Made by a program: the position numbers and the translations under genes
Source of the DNA: Cohnella sp. AR92
GTDB lineage: Bacteria > Bacillota > Bacilli > Paenibacillales > Paenibacillaceae
Reading direction: 5' to 3'
Assembly (NCBI RefSeq): GCF_003990975.1
Contig: NZ_RZJR01000007.1
Span: forward strand, 295,760 to 359,759
Length of the DNA stretch: 64,000 nucleotides
In this document: piece by piece, positions 6,670 to 15,900 of the stretch
Layout of the letters: each line of letters starts with the position of its first letter
Numbering within the stretch: the stretch's first letter is position 1
The notes under the pieces: model-generated
The model's database searches: none
The model's input: only the letters and a program-made list of their open reading frames with translations
Told to the model about the DNA's origin: nothing

Positions 6670-7278
6670 ATGAACGGTCAGACGTTAATGGTCCCGATCG
6701 AGGTCCATCAGATTACGGAACCGCACATCAAAGTGAGCGTTCCCGTCGTCACCGGCGGAACGAACGAAGCCGCAAGAAAGAAGATGAACGAGGAGATTCT
6801 GAAGGTTACCCATCAGCTGATGAAGGATCAGAGCTATCCCAGCCCCGATATTCAGGAGATGGACGGCACCTTCGAAGTGAAGAACAACCAGCGCGGGGTA
6901 CTGAGCTTGTCTCTGCTGAACTACACATACACCGGGGGCGCTCATGGCAATACGCTTCAGAAGTCGCTCACCTTCGACGTGGAGAACGCCAAGAGCTACA
7001 AGCTGAGCGAGCTGTTCAAGCCGGACAGCAACTACAAGAAGCGGCTTAACGATATCATTCAGGCCCAGATCAAAGCGCGGAAGCTTCCTCTGCTCGGGGA
7101 ATATCCCGGCATCACGGACGACCAGGACTTCTATATCGCCGACAAATCGCTGGTCATTTACTTTCCGCTGTACGCCATCGTGCCATACGCCTGGGGCTTT
7201 CCGTACTTCCCCATCTCGGTGTACGAGATCGAGGACATTATCGACGAGAACGGGCCGCTCGGCATGATGATGTACTGA
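6670..7278 (+). CDS. DUF3298/DUF4163 domain protein
   Basis: A 202-residue protein with the DUF4163-DUF3298 pattern: a strand-rich N-terminal part followed by YTYTGGAHGNTLQKSLTFD and KSYKLSELFK. This module is also found in the extracellular parts of RsiV and PdaC. No signal peptide or membrane segment is present here, so it may be cytosolic or exported in another way. ATG 6670 has GGGGAG upstream. The frame continues upstream through the tRNA antisense, but that part is not coding. Confidence 0.8.
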   Translation: MNGQTLMVPIEVHQITEPHIKVSVPVVTGGTNEAARKKMNEEILKVTHQLMKDQSYPSPDIQEMDGTFEVKNNQRGVLSLSLLNYTYTGGAHGNTLQKSLTFDVENAKSYKLSELFKPDSNYKKRLNDIIQAQIKARKLPLLGEYPGITDDQDFYIADKSLVIYFPLYAIVPYAWGFPYFPISVYEIEDIIDENGPLGMMMY

Positions 7279-7380
7279 AGAAAATAGGGCGTCATTGGGC
7301 AAAAGGGGCACGAAGGAAGATCCTCATTCGTCGCCTCTTTTCCTTATGCAGCGGTAGCGTGAACTTGGCATAGGCCGGGC

Positions 7381-7602
7381 GTTGTTGCGCTTTGTTCAAT
7401 AACTCCGCTTCAACTCCACCTTTTCTGCAGCCGATGTTGCACTATGTTCAATAACTCTGCATCAACTGCACCTTTTCGCACGCCGTTGTTGCATTTTGTT
7501 CAATAACTCCGACTCAGTTCCCCCTCTGCGACTCCCGTTATTGCGATTTCGGAAATAACTCCTCGCCTACTTTTGTTCAATAACTCCGCTCCATCTCCCC
7601 CT
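7381..7602. repeat. Imperfect 52-bp tandem array, about 4.5 copies
   Basis: GTTGTTGC-type monomers begin at 7381, 7433, 7485 and 7537 (exactly 52 bp apart), and a truncated copy follows from about 7571. Each copy carries a variant of TTTGTTCAATAACTCCGC. The GTTGTTG and CAATAAC ends of the first part are nearly complementary, so each unit could form a short hairpin. This fills most of the gap 7279-7609; no gene is seen in it. Confidence 0.9.
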
Positions 7603-7609
7603 AAACCCG

Positions 7610-7966
7610 CTATTTCGTCGTTCGGATGCTTATTCTCAACAGCCGGTCCGTCTGGGAATCGAATACGATCCGGACGTGAACTCCGAATTCCCGGCTCCCT
7701 TCCCTAAGCCACATTTTGAATGTCTCTTGTGCGGTTGTCTTCGTAAGCGCTTCTCGCCCTACGTGCGAATAGTCGACAATGGAGGCTCGCGGGTAGAGCT
7801 CCTTAATCTTGGCAATCGCAACCCGGCCCCACTTCGCGTAGTCGGGTTCAGGTTTGGAGAAGGGGTTCTCCGGGTTGTAGGCAAGCGCCGAGTTACCGCT
7901 AACGCTAGACGCGAAACCGACTGCCAAGCTGATCAAAGTCGCCGCCAAAAATTTATACAGATGCAA
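7610..7966 (-). CDS. DUF3889 family secreted protein (YqzG/YhdC-like)
   Basis: A 118-residue protein with a signal peptide (about residues 1-29, cleavage near ALA-YN). The mature domain has YAKWGRVAIAKIKELYPRA, VDYSHVGRE, TFKMWLREGSREFGVHVRI and a C-terminal strand, the pattern of DUF3889. The function of this family is unknown. It lies beside the 52-bp repeat array. Confidence 0.8.
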   Translation of the reverse strand: MHLYKFLAATLISLAVGFASSVSGNSALAYNPENPFSKPEPDYAKWGRVAIAKIKELYPRASIVDYSHVGREALTKTTAQETFKMWLREGSREFGVHVRIVFDSQTDRLLRISIRTTK

Positions 7967-8013
7967 CGCCCCCTAAGATCGTGTTGTCTCTTCGTTTGTA
8001 CTTTCCCCAAAAA

Positions 8014-8045
8014 GCGCAAAAAAAACGGCTGATTGCTCAGCCGTT
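8014..8045 (-). terminator. Terminator of the phosphodiester glycosidase gene
   Basis: AACGGCTGA (8024-8032) pairs with TCAGCCGTT (8037-8045) around a four-base loop, followed leftward by a run of eight or more T. Confidence 0.85.
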
Positions 8046-8103
8046 CTGTTGTTTTGCTATTCTGCTGTTCTGCTATTCGCATAAACCTTCTCTTAATCCC
8101 TAT

Positions 8104-9279
8104 TCACCACTTCGCCGGGTCGATGTCCTTGGACGTCAAGCCGGACCAGATGTTGTTCGTCGTCACCGTCGAAGGATCCTCGAACACCAGCCAGGCGGTC
8201 GGCAGGTAACGCTCGCCGTGCGTAGAGGACGGCTTGTTGACGATCTCGCCGCCTTCCGTCACGAGCACCGTCGAGGAGCCGCCGTCCAGGTTGGCCGCGA
8301 TGACCGCTCCGTGATCCAGCATGATCTGCTGGGCGTCGTACAGGTCCGCTCCCACGCTGTAGCCGAGCTGGCGGCCGTCGATCACCAGGAACAGGATGGA
8401 GCCGTCCTCCTTCTGGCCCATGACCGTACGCGGGGCGATTCCCCAGCCGTCCTTGTGGTTCTTGATCTGCCCTTTGCCGTTGACGATAATCCGCGGCGCG
8501 AAGCTGACCGCTTCCGAGATGCCGAGCTTCAGCAGCTCGTTGATCGTGTAACGGCCCGCGATCATCTTGCCGTCCTTGTCGATGCCGACGATCTGCGTGT
8601 TCTGGTCCATGCCGATATCCCGGTAGAAAACCTTGCCCTGGGAGATCACGAGTCCGATCGGCTGGAAGCCGTTGCCCTTCCAATTCGGGTCCGCGAAGCC
8701 GCCCGCGTTCACCCCGGCGATCGCCCCGGTCCTCTTGACCATGCTCGTGACCTTTTCTCCTTTGCCCTTGGTGCTGGTCACGCCCAGCCTAACTTTCTTC
8801 GGATCGCTTACGGTAAGCAGGTATCCGTGGTAGCCGTCACCGTCGACCGGCTCGATCTGCGTCAGCGGAACGGGCTCGTTGGCGTTATTCTCCTGTTCAG
8901 CCCCAGCAGGCACGGCGATCTCATGGGTATCGCGCTCTTCCCCCATCTCTTCGAATTGCTTGGCGTATTGCGCGACTCTTTCTTTGAGGCCATCTTCGCC
9001 GACCAGATACTTCGCCCACTCCCGATGCTGAGTCGTGATGATCGTATCGGCCATCCGGTAGCGCAGCGACTCCCCCGAAGGAGTTAAGAAGAACCAAGCC
9101 AGGAACAGGGCAAAAAGAAGAAGCATGACGACGAACAATCGCAGCAGAATCCCCCATACCGAGCGCTTGCGGCGCTTGCGGTTGGTGCGGGTTCGGCTGA
9201 GCGGCTCCGCTCCTTTGCCCGGGTGCCCCGAATTCGATGGAGGGTTGGAGGAGGGCGACGGGGTCGATAATGGAGGCAT
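8104..9279 (-). CDS. Phosphodiester glycosidase family protein (NAGPA/DUF2233 domain)
   Basis: A 391-residue protein. A basic, proline-rich cytoplasmic tail and one transmembrane segment (about residues 44-67) place the rest outside the cell. The C-terminal two thirds form the NAGPA-like domain, with GAIAGVNAGGF, APRTVMGQ and the hallmark NLDGGSSTVLV. Relatives cleave phosphodiester-linked sugars (human GlcNAc-1-phosphodiester glycosidase) or act on exopolysaccharide or wall polymers in Bacillaceae; the substrate here is unknown. A strong terminator follows. Confidence 0.9.
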   Translation of the reverse strand: MPPLSTPSPSSNPPSNSGHPGKGAEPLSRTRTNRKRRKRSVWGILLRLFVVMLLLFALFLAWFFLTPSGESLRYRMADTIITTQHREWAKYLVGEDGLKERVAQYAKQFEEMGEERDTHEIAVPAGAEQENNANEPVPLTQIEPVDGDGYHGYLLTVSDPKKVRLGVTSTKGKGEKVTSMVKRTGAIAGVNAGGFADPNWKGNGFQPIGLVISQGKVFYRDIGMDQNTQIVGIDKDGKMIAGRYTINELLKLGISEAVSFAPRIIVNGKGQIKNHKDGWGIAPRTVMGQKEDGSILFLVIDGRQLGYSVGADLYDAQQIMLDHGAVIAANLDGGSSTVLVTEGGEIVNKPSSTHGERYLPTAWLVFEDPSTVTTNNIWSGLTSKDIDPAKW

Positions 9280-9447
9280 TGTGTAATCTCCTTCTTCGTT
9301 GACTTCTTTTCGATACTATCTATAACGACAGAGCGCCTCAACTTGTTTCTTCCGCTTCATGAAAACAGTTCTTAACTCCCACGCTTTCCGCAAGAGCTCC
9401 GCCCGTTCGACAGAAGCCGAGCTCCGCCTATCCTTCGCCTGATGAAC

Positions 9448-9456
9448 TGATATAAT
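9448..9456 (+). promoter_or_regulatory. Extended -10 promoter of the epimerase gene
   Basis: TGATATAAT, an extended -10 (TGnTATAAT), lies 33 bases before the proposed TTG start. No clear -35 is needed or seen. Confidence 0.6.
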
Positions 9457-9488
9457 AAGAACATATGAACCTACAGGAGGCATCCCCA

Positions 9489-10367
9489 TTGAGCAGCGCA
9501 GCATCTCCCTATCGTATCTCAAGCTACGAAGATTCTTTTCGAATTTATGAACTGACCGACTCGTCCACGGAGTCGCGCGTTTTGGTCTGTCCCGAACGGG
9601 GCGGCATCGTGATCGGCTGCCAGCTCGGCGGCAAGGAGCTTCTCTATCTGGACCGGGCGACCTTCCTCGACCCGGCGGCGAACATTCGCGGCGGCATTCC
9701 GATCCTGTTCCCGATCTGCGGGCAGCTCGTCGGCGGGCAATACGAATGGGAAGGCGAGACGTATAAAATGCGGAATCACGGCGTGGCCCGAACCTCTGCA
9801 TGGGAAGTCATCGAAGAGAGCGCCGAGGGCGGAGCGTCCCTGACGCTCGGCCTGAAGAGCAACGAAGAGACTCGAGCTTCCTATCCGTTCGACTTCGAGC
9901 TTCGGTTCACGTACCGTCTCACGGAAGGCAAGCTCTCCATCGAGCAATCTTATCGGAATCTCTCCGACCGCGGGATGCCCGTGCAGACCGGCTTCCATCC
10001 TTACTTCGCGACCGGAGAGAACAAGAAGCTTCGTTATTCCTCGGACGCGACGAAGTACCTCGATTACAACGACAACGCCGTCAAGCCGTTCCAAGGCGAG
10101 GTCGATCTCTCCGCACTCGTGGAATCGGTGGCGTTGCTCGATGCCCGTACCGCTTCCGTCTCCTTCCCGCTGGGGGAAGAAGGAACCGTTCGCCTCGACT
10201 ACAGCCCGGAGTTCGACAAGGTCGTGCTGTGGAGCGTGCAGGGCAAGCCGTTCGTCTGCGTGGAGCCGTGGACGGCGCTTAACGAAGCGCTGAACCATAA
10301 GGAAGGGCTGCGGATCCTGAACCCTCAAGAAGAATGGAAGCTCGATTTCGCCATATCGTATTCTTAA
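9489..10367 (+). CDS. Aldose 1-epimerase family protein
   Basis: A 292-residue protein of the galactose-mutarotase fold. Candidate catalytic residues are His97 (in RNHGVAR), His170 (in TGFHPYF) and Glu259 (in CVEPWTA). Family members interconvert sugar anomers or act on hexose-6-phosphates; the sugar is not known here. TTG 9489 is chosen because AGGAGG (9475-9480) precedes it by eight bases. The in-frame ATG at 9465 would put that ribosome-binding site inside the gene. It is a single gene, with an extended -10 upstream and a strong terminator downstream. Confidence 0.88.
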   Translation: MSSAASPYRISSYEDSFRIYELTDSSTESRVLVCPERGGIVIGCQLGGKELLYLDRATFLDPAANIRGGIPILFPICGQLVGGQYEWEGETYKMRNHGVARTSAWEVIEESAEGGASLTLGLKSNEETRASYPFDFELRFTYRLTEGKLSIEQSYRNLSDRGMPVQTGFHPYFATGENKKLRYSSDATKYLDYNDNAVKPFQGEVDLSALVESVALLDARTASVSFPLGEEGTVRLDYSPEFDKVVLWSVQGKPFVCVEPWTALNEALNHKEGLRILNPQEEWKLDFAISYS

Positions 10368-10439
10368 GGAGCGGCGATCGTGATTAGATCGCGATTGGCG
10401 AATATCGGCTTCTGATCCGACATTGGATTGGTGCACGAA

Positions 10440-10474
10440 GATGATTCCTGTCCGGCACAGGAATCATCTTTTTT
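10440..10474 (+). terminator. Terminator of the epimerase gene
   Basis: Perfect 12-bp stem GATGATTCCTGT (10440-10451) / ACAGGAATCATC (10457-10468), then six T. Confidence 0.92.
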
Positions 10475-10486
10475 GCTTATTTCGTA

Positions 10487-10515
10487 TTGACACATATCAT
10501 ATGTACTCATATTAT
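10487..10515 (+). promoter_or_regulatory. Promoter with palindromic operator for the SRPBCC-EVE-MarR operon
   Basis: TTGACA (10487-10492), 17 bases, TATTAT (10510-10515). The perfect palindrome ACATATCATATGT (10492-10504) lies in the spacer and is a plausible site for the MarR protein encoded at the end of the operon. Confidence 0.75.
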
Positions 10516-10546
10516 ATAAGCAAATACAAAAATGAGGTGATGGATC

Positions 10547-10990
10547 ATGTGGCAATTCGAACACGCGATCGAGACGAAGGCAAAGGCGGAGGCCATCTGG
10601 AGGCTGTACACCGATCTGACGACTTGGACGTCTTGGCATAACGGCCACATCGCAGAGGCAACGCTGGAAGGGCCGTTCGCCGTCGGCTCGCGCGGCACGA
10701 TGCAGCCGCAAGGGCAGGCGTTGCTGCCGTTCGAGCTGACGGAGGTCGAGCCGCTGGTCGGGTTCGCCGATGTGACGCTTATGCCCGGCATGGATGTGGA
10801 GATCCGCTTCTTCCATGATCTGACGCCGACGTCGAACGGCTTGAGCATCCGCCACAAGGTGGTGATCGCGGGTCCTGACGCGGATCGGATCGGGCCGAAG
10901 ATGATCGAGCACTTCTCGCATGCGATCCCGCAGAATATGGAGACGCTGGCGGCGATGGCGGTAGAAGGGAACCTCGGCCATGAGGGCTGA
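10547..10990 (+). CDS. SRPBCC (polyketide cyclase/START-like) family protein
   Basis: A 147-residue protein of the Bet v1-like SRPBCC fold. It starts MWQFEHAIETKAKAEAIW with YTDLTTWTSWHN, the usual N-terminal strand-helix signature, followed by beta strands and a long C-terminal helix. Such proteins bind hydrophobic ligands; a specific ligand cannot be inferred. It is the first gene of a three-gene operon and overlaps the EVE-domain gene by 11 bases. The start has GAGGTGA upstream. Confidence 0.85.
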   Translation: MWQFEHAIETKAKAEAIWRLYTDLTTWTSWHNGHIAEATLEGPFAVGSRGTMQPQGQALLPFELTEVEPLVGFADVTLMPGMDVEIRFFHDLTPTSNGLSIRHKVVIAGPDADRIGPKMIEHFSHAIPQNMETLAAMAVEGNLGHEG

Positions 10991-11453
10991 TGCTCCGGAA
11001 GAGGAGACGCGTTATTGGATCGGCGTCGTCTCGGCCGCTCACGTGAAGCTGGGCGTAAGCGGGGGCTACGCCCAACTGTGCCACGGCAAGTCGGCTCCGC
11101 TGCGGCGTATGCGGGCCGGGGATTGGCTTATCTACTACTCGCCGCGCTCCTCTTATCCGGACGGTGAACCGCTGAGAGCTTTTACCGCCATAGGCCAGGT
11201 CGTCGACGAGCGTGTCTACGAATACCGCATGTCCGAATCCTTTGTACCGTTCCGGCGAGATATTCGCTATACTCGGTGTAAGGAAGTACAGATCGGCGGC
11301 CTGCTCGACCGGCTATCCTTCACGCGAGGCCAGCGGAATTGGGGATACCCCTTCCGAACGGGGCACTTCGAGATCTCGCGCGAGGATTACCGAACGATAG
11401 CGGAGGCTATGCGGGGAGGACAACATGAGCTCGGAATATCGGGAATCGAATGA
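10980..11453 (+). CDS. EVE domain-containing protein
   Basis: A 157-residue protein that begins in the pattern of EVE (PUA-like) domains: YWIGVVSAAHVKLGV and LRRMRAGDWLIYYSPR. Later segments AFTAIGQVVD and FRTGHFEISREDYRTI are also typical. EVE domains are thought to recognise modified bases in nucleic acids; some accompany restriction or defence genes, but no such gene is adjacent. The ATG lies inside the end of the SRPBCC gene, and the gene in turn overlaps the MarR gene by 29 bases, so all three should be co-translated. Confidence 0.88.
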   Translation: MRADAPEEETRYWIGVVSAAHVKLGVSGGYAQLCHGKSAPLRRMRAGDWLIYYSPRSSYPDGEPLRAFTAIGQVVDERVYEYRMSESFVPFRRDIRYTRCKEVQIGGLLDRLSFTRGQRNWGYPFRTGHFEISREDYRTIAEAMRGGQHELGISGIE

Positions 11454-11865
11454 AAGTCCGGGATTTCTGCTGTGGCAGGTCACGAATAGCTGGCAGAGGG
11501 AGATTCGGCGAGCGCTCGAGCCGCTCGGGCTGACGCATCCTCAGTTCGTGCTGCTCTTCTCGTGCCAGTGGCTGAACGACCGGGAAGGCACTGGCGTGAC
11601 GCAGATCCAACTGGCGCAGCACGCGAAGGTCGACGTCAACGTCACTTCGCAGGTCCTGCGGTCGCTTGAGCAGCGCGGCTACATCAAGCGGGCGCCCCAT
11701 CCGTCGGACACGAGGGCGAAGATCATCACGACGACGGCATCGGGAAGCGAGCTCGCCTCCCGGGCCGTTCGGGCCGTCGAGGCGGCGGACCGGTCCTTCT
11801 TCTCCGGGCTTGGGGAAGAGACGGGCCAGTTGATTCGCCTTATGCGCCGCTTGAATCAGGAGTAA
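11425..11865 (+). CDS. MarR family transcriptional regulator
   Basis: A 146-residue winged-helix protein. Residues about 50-105 hold the recognition helix and wing (TQIQLAQHAKVDVNVTSQVL, then RAPHPSDTRAKIITTT), preceded and followed by dimerisation helices. MarR proteins usually repress their own operon and release DNA on binding small aromatic or hydrophobic ligands. It is the last gene of the operon, and the promoter of that operon carries a 13-bp palindrome, so autoregulation is likely. The SRPBCC partner might bind the same ligand (speculative). Confidence 0.9.
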   Translation: MSSEYRESNESPGFLLWQVTNSWQREIRRALEPLGLTHPQFVLLFSCQWLNDREGTGVTQIQLAQHAKVDVNVTSQVLRSLEQRGYIKRAPHPSDTRAKIITTTASGSELASRAVRAVEAADRSFFSGLGEETGQLIRLMRRLNQE

Positions 11866-11892
11866 TGGCTTTCGCTAGCATAATTAGCAAAA

Positions 11893-11939
11893 AAAAGACG
11901 GCAGCGCTCTCCCTCGCGGATGATGCGCTGCCGTCTTTT
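11893..11939. terminator. Bidirectional terminator between MarR and TetR genes
   Basis: AAAAGACGGCAGCGC (11893-11907) pairs perfectly with GCGCTGCCGTCTTTT (11925-11939), giving T-tracts on both strands for the convergent operons. Confidence 0.92.
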
Positions 11940-11979
11940 CCAATATAGGGTATGAAATCATCGACTTGCTGCGATTAGG

Positions 11980-12882
11980 TCAATAAGGCCCCCGCGTTCG
12001 ACGCTCCAGCCGTTCCAGCAATCTCATTCGGGAAGGGCTTGCCCTCTCTTTGAGGAGGGAGACCATCCCGCGAACGATGACCCGATCCGGAACCGGCTTG
12101 CCGAGCTCCTCCTCCAGAAGCGTTAGAGCGGACACAAGATCCTCGTAAGACTCCGAGCCTTGCGCGTCTTTTCCCTCCGCTTCCGCTAGTCGCCAAAGCT
12201 CCCGCAGAATCGCGGACGGATGCTCCGAAGCGAGATCCTCCTCGCTGCCGCCGCACTCCTTCACGCCCATCAGATCCGCGAATCCCATGAGCGGAGTTCC
12301 CTTCTCGCGGATAAGTCCATGCATGAGATCGTCCAACCGGCTTACGAAGAAGCGGGAGAGCCGGGCTTCGTTGAAGGAAGGCTCCCCGACCAAGAGCACC
12401 CGGTAGTATTCCATCATCATGCCGTTCAGCAGCGCCGCTCCATCCCATACATAGGGGCCTGCCTCCGGCCCGTAGATCGTTTCGATATGATCGCGGCACC
12501 ACCGGAGCGAACGGGAACGGATATCCGCCATGATTCTCTTGAGCTCCGGCTTCATCTCCATCAGCGGCTCGCGCATCAACAGAAGCGGGAACTGCCGATT
12601 CTGAATAATGGAGTCGAAGCTTCGCTCCAACTGCAGCCTGAGCCGTTCCCTCGGAGGAAGCTGCCTCTCGTGAGGCAGCTCGGACATGCCGAGGAGCATG
12701 CGTTCCGCGAAGTGCGCGAACACGGAGAGCAGCAGCTCTTCCTTGGACTTAAAGTAGAAGTACAGCGATCCCTTGGCCATGCCCAGCTCGTCGGCGATTT
12801 CCTGAATAGAGGTGGCCTGGAACCCTTTGCGGGAGAAGCAGCGCAGCGCCGCTTCGATAATCTGCTTCCTCTTGTCGTTCAT
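11980..12882 (-). CDS. TetR family regulator of the RND pump
   Basis: A 300-residue protein. Residues 1-50 are a canonical TetR helix-turn-helix (TSIQEIADELGMAKGSLYFYF). The remainder is helical; about 100 residues beyond the usual TetR length form an extra helical C-terminal part (ECGGSEEDLASEHPSAILRE onwards). It is the second gene after a SwrC-like RND transporter, 41 bases downstream, which matches YerO-SwrC pairing in B. subtilis. It probably represses the pump operon, for which repeats at 16153-16186 are candidate sites. Confidence 0.88.
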   Translation of the reverse strand: MNDKRKQIIEAALRCFSRKGFQATSIQEIADELGMAKGSLYFYFKSKEELLLSVFAHFAERMLLGMSELPHERQLPPRERLRLQLERSFDSIIQNRQFPLLLMREPLMEMKPELKRIMADIRSRSLRWCRDHIETIYGPEAGPYVWDGAALLNGMMMEYYRVLLVGEPSFNEARLSRFFVSRLDDLMHGLIREKGTPLMGFADLMGVKECGGSEEDLASEHPSAILRELWRLAEAEGKDAQGSESYEDLVSALTLLEEELGKPVPDRVIVRGMVSLLKERASPSRMRLLERLERRTRGPY

Positions 12883-12923
12883 GGATTCGTCCTCCGATCA
12901 GGCTGCGGCGCATAGCCGCGATG

Positions 12924-15900
12924 TTATTCGGCTGTTGCTTCGCCTGCTGCCTTAGCCGCCGCAGCCTTCTTGTTCCGGCGCTTCGTCAACAGCTCGTAGG
13001 CGATCGGAACGATAATCAGGGTCAGTAGCGTGGAGCTGACGAGACCGCCGATGACCGTTACCCCGAGACCGCGGGAGATGATGCCGGATCCGCCTTCGAA
13101 GCCGAGAACGAGCGGCAGCAGAGCGCCGATCGTCGCCAAGGCCGTCATCAGGATCGGACGAAGGCGAGTGCCGGCCGCTTCGAGAATAGCCTCGCGGGTG
13201 GACATGCCTTCCTTCTCCTTGTGGATGACGCGGTCGACGAGCACGATGGCGTTCGTGACGACGATACCTATCAGCATGAGCGCGCCCATGAGCGCCGATA
13301 CGCTAAGCGTTTCTCCGGCGATCCAGAGAGCCACAAGGCCGCCGATGATCGTGAACGGCAGCGAGAACATGATGGCGAACGGAGCCAGCGCGCCGCCGAA
13401 TGTCAGAACGAGCACCAGGTAGACGATAGCGATTGCCGCTACGATAGCGAGACCGAGCTGAGTGAACGTCTCGTTGATCTGCTCGGTAACGCCGCCGAAG
13501 CTGACCTCTACGTTATCCGGAATATCCATCTTGTCGATCTGATCCTGCAGCTCCGAGGAAGCCTTCGAGACGTCCTTGCCCGTCGCTTCCGCTTCGACAG
13601 TCACGACCATGCGGCCGTTCTCGCGGGCGATCGAGCTCTGCGACGTTCCTTCTTCGACGGTCGCCACTTCCTTGATCGGAACGGCCGTGCCCGTCGGAGA
13701 TTGCAGCGTGACGTTCTCGATATCCTCGATCGAGTTATAGACCGCATCGTCCGTTTGAACGTAAACGTTGTACGCGTTGCCGCCTTCTTCGACCGTCGTC
13801 ACGACAGGACGGTTATACGTAGGAGCCAGCGCCATGGCGAGCTGCCCCGCCGTCAATCCGTAGCTGCTCAGCTTCTGTTGATCCGCCACTAGCGTGTATT
13901 GGTCGTACGTCTTCGCGAGGCTCGTATCGACCTTCTCGAACGAATCGCTCTTCTCCATCAGGCCGGCGATCTGATCCACGACCGGCTGAATGTCCTTCAG
14001 GTTATCGCCGTATACGCTCAAGCTGAAGGTATTGCCGCCGATGCCGCCGGACATGTCGAGTTCTTTCCACTCGCCGACATTGATCTGGGAATGCAGATCG
14101 GCGAGGATCGCTTCCTTCTTATCCGCGAAGTCCTTGGTATCGTCCTTGAACAGAACGTAGAACAGCCCGCCCTTGTTCGAGCCTTGCGAGAGCGGATTGC
14201 CGCTTCCGCCGATGGAATATTGCAGCGTCGTAACGTCAGCTTGCGACAACAAATACTTCTCGGCGACGAGCGCGCGCTCTTGGACGTCCTCGACACGGTC
14301 TCCCGGAGCCGGGCTGTACGTGATCGCCATGTATTTGTCTTCCGTCGCCGGAAGGAAGCTGACGCCGATGACCGGCACAAGCATGAAGCTTGCCAGCAGG
14401 ACAACGACCGCGATAATGGACGTTATCGCTTTATGGCGCAGGCAAGCCGCCAGGAAACGGCGATAACCGGAAGCCAGCTTGCCCGGCTTGTCTTCGTGAT
14501 GAACGGCCTTGCCCGGCTTGATGCCCTTCTTGAAGAGAGAATGAGCCATCATCGGCACGATCGTGATCGCCACGAGCAGGGAAGCCAGCAACGCGAAGAC
14601 GATGGTCAGAGCGAACGGCAGGAACAGCTGGCCGACCAGGCCGCTGACCGTCGCAAGCGGCAGGAATACGGCGATCGTCACGATGGTCGAGGACATGATC
14701 GGCAGGAACATCTCGCGCGTCGCTTCCAGCACGAGCTCCTTGCCCTTCAGCTTCTCGCCGGATAGGGACATCCTTCGATAGATATTCTCGATAACGACGA
14801 TAGAGTCGTCCACGACGCGTCCGATCGCGACCGTCATCGCGCCCAGCGTCATGACGTTAAGCGTCACGTCGAACTGCTTCAGAACCAGAAGGCCGATGAC
14901 GAGCGACAACGGGATCGACAGGATCGAGATCAGAGTCGAACGGATGTTGCGAAGGAACAGCAGAATGATAATGACCGCGAACAGCGCCCCGAAGATCGCC
15001 TTGTCCAGCATCGTGCTGACCGATTGCTCGATCGGCTTGCCTTGGTCCAGCAGCACTTCGACGTCGATGTTCGAATACTCTTTCTCCAGGTCTTTGCTGA
15101 CATCCTTGACGGCGTTTACCACGTCGACCGTGTTGGCGTCGTTCGCCTTCACGACCTGAATGCCGATCGATTCCTGGCCGTTCGTCCGGGAGATCGATTC
15201 CGCGGAGCCGGTCAGCTCGACGTCGGCGACGTCGCTCAGCTTGAGTCCGCCCGGAAGCGGCAGGCTGCGCAGGTCGTCGACCGTCGCGACCCGACCGTCC
15301 ACGACGATCGACTTCTCGGTCTTGCCCAGCTCGAAGATCCCAAGCGGAACCTTCACGGCCGCAGCCTTGATCAGTTGGGTAACCGTATCTTCGTTCATGC
15401 CCAGCGCCGCCAGCTTATCCTTCTTATAAGTAAGCTGAACTTCCTTGACGTACTGGCCGGAGATGGTGACCGACGCGACGCCCTCGGTTCCTTCCAGTTC
15501 CGGAGCGATCTTGTCCTCGACGATCTTCGTCAATTCCTCCAGGCTGCCTCCGCCGGCTACGCTAAGCGAGATAACCGGGAAGGAGTTGATGGAGAACTTG
15601 GCGACGGAGGGAGCTTCCACGCCTTCCGGGAGCTTCACCCCGTCGATCGCTTCCTTCACGTTATTGGTAGCCGTCGTCATATTCTGGCCGAAGTCGAATT
15701 CGATCATGATCGACGAGGCGTTCTCGAGCGAGGTCGAGGTGATGTTCTTCACGCCTTCGACGTTCTTAAGCTTCTGCTCCAACGGAGCCGTCACGTTCTC
15801 GACGACTCCTTCCGGAGCCGCGCCCGGATAAATCGTGGTGATGCTCAAATAAGGCAGGGACAGGTTAGGCATGCTCTCCTGCTTCATATTCATGCCGGAA

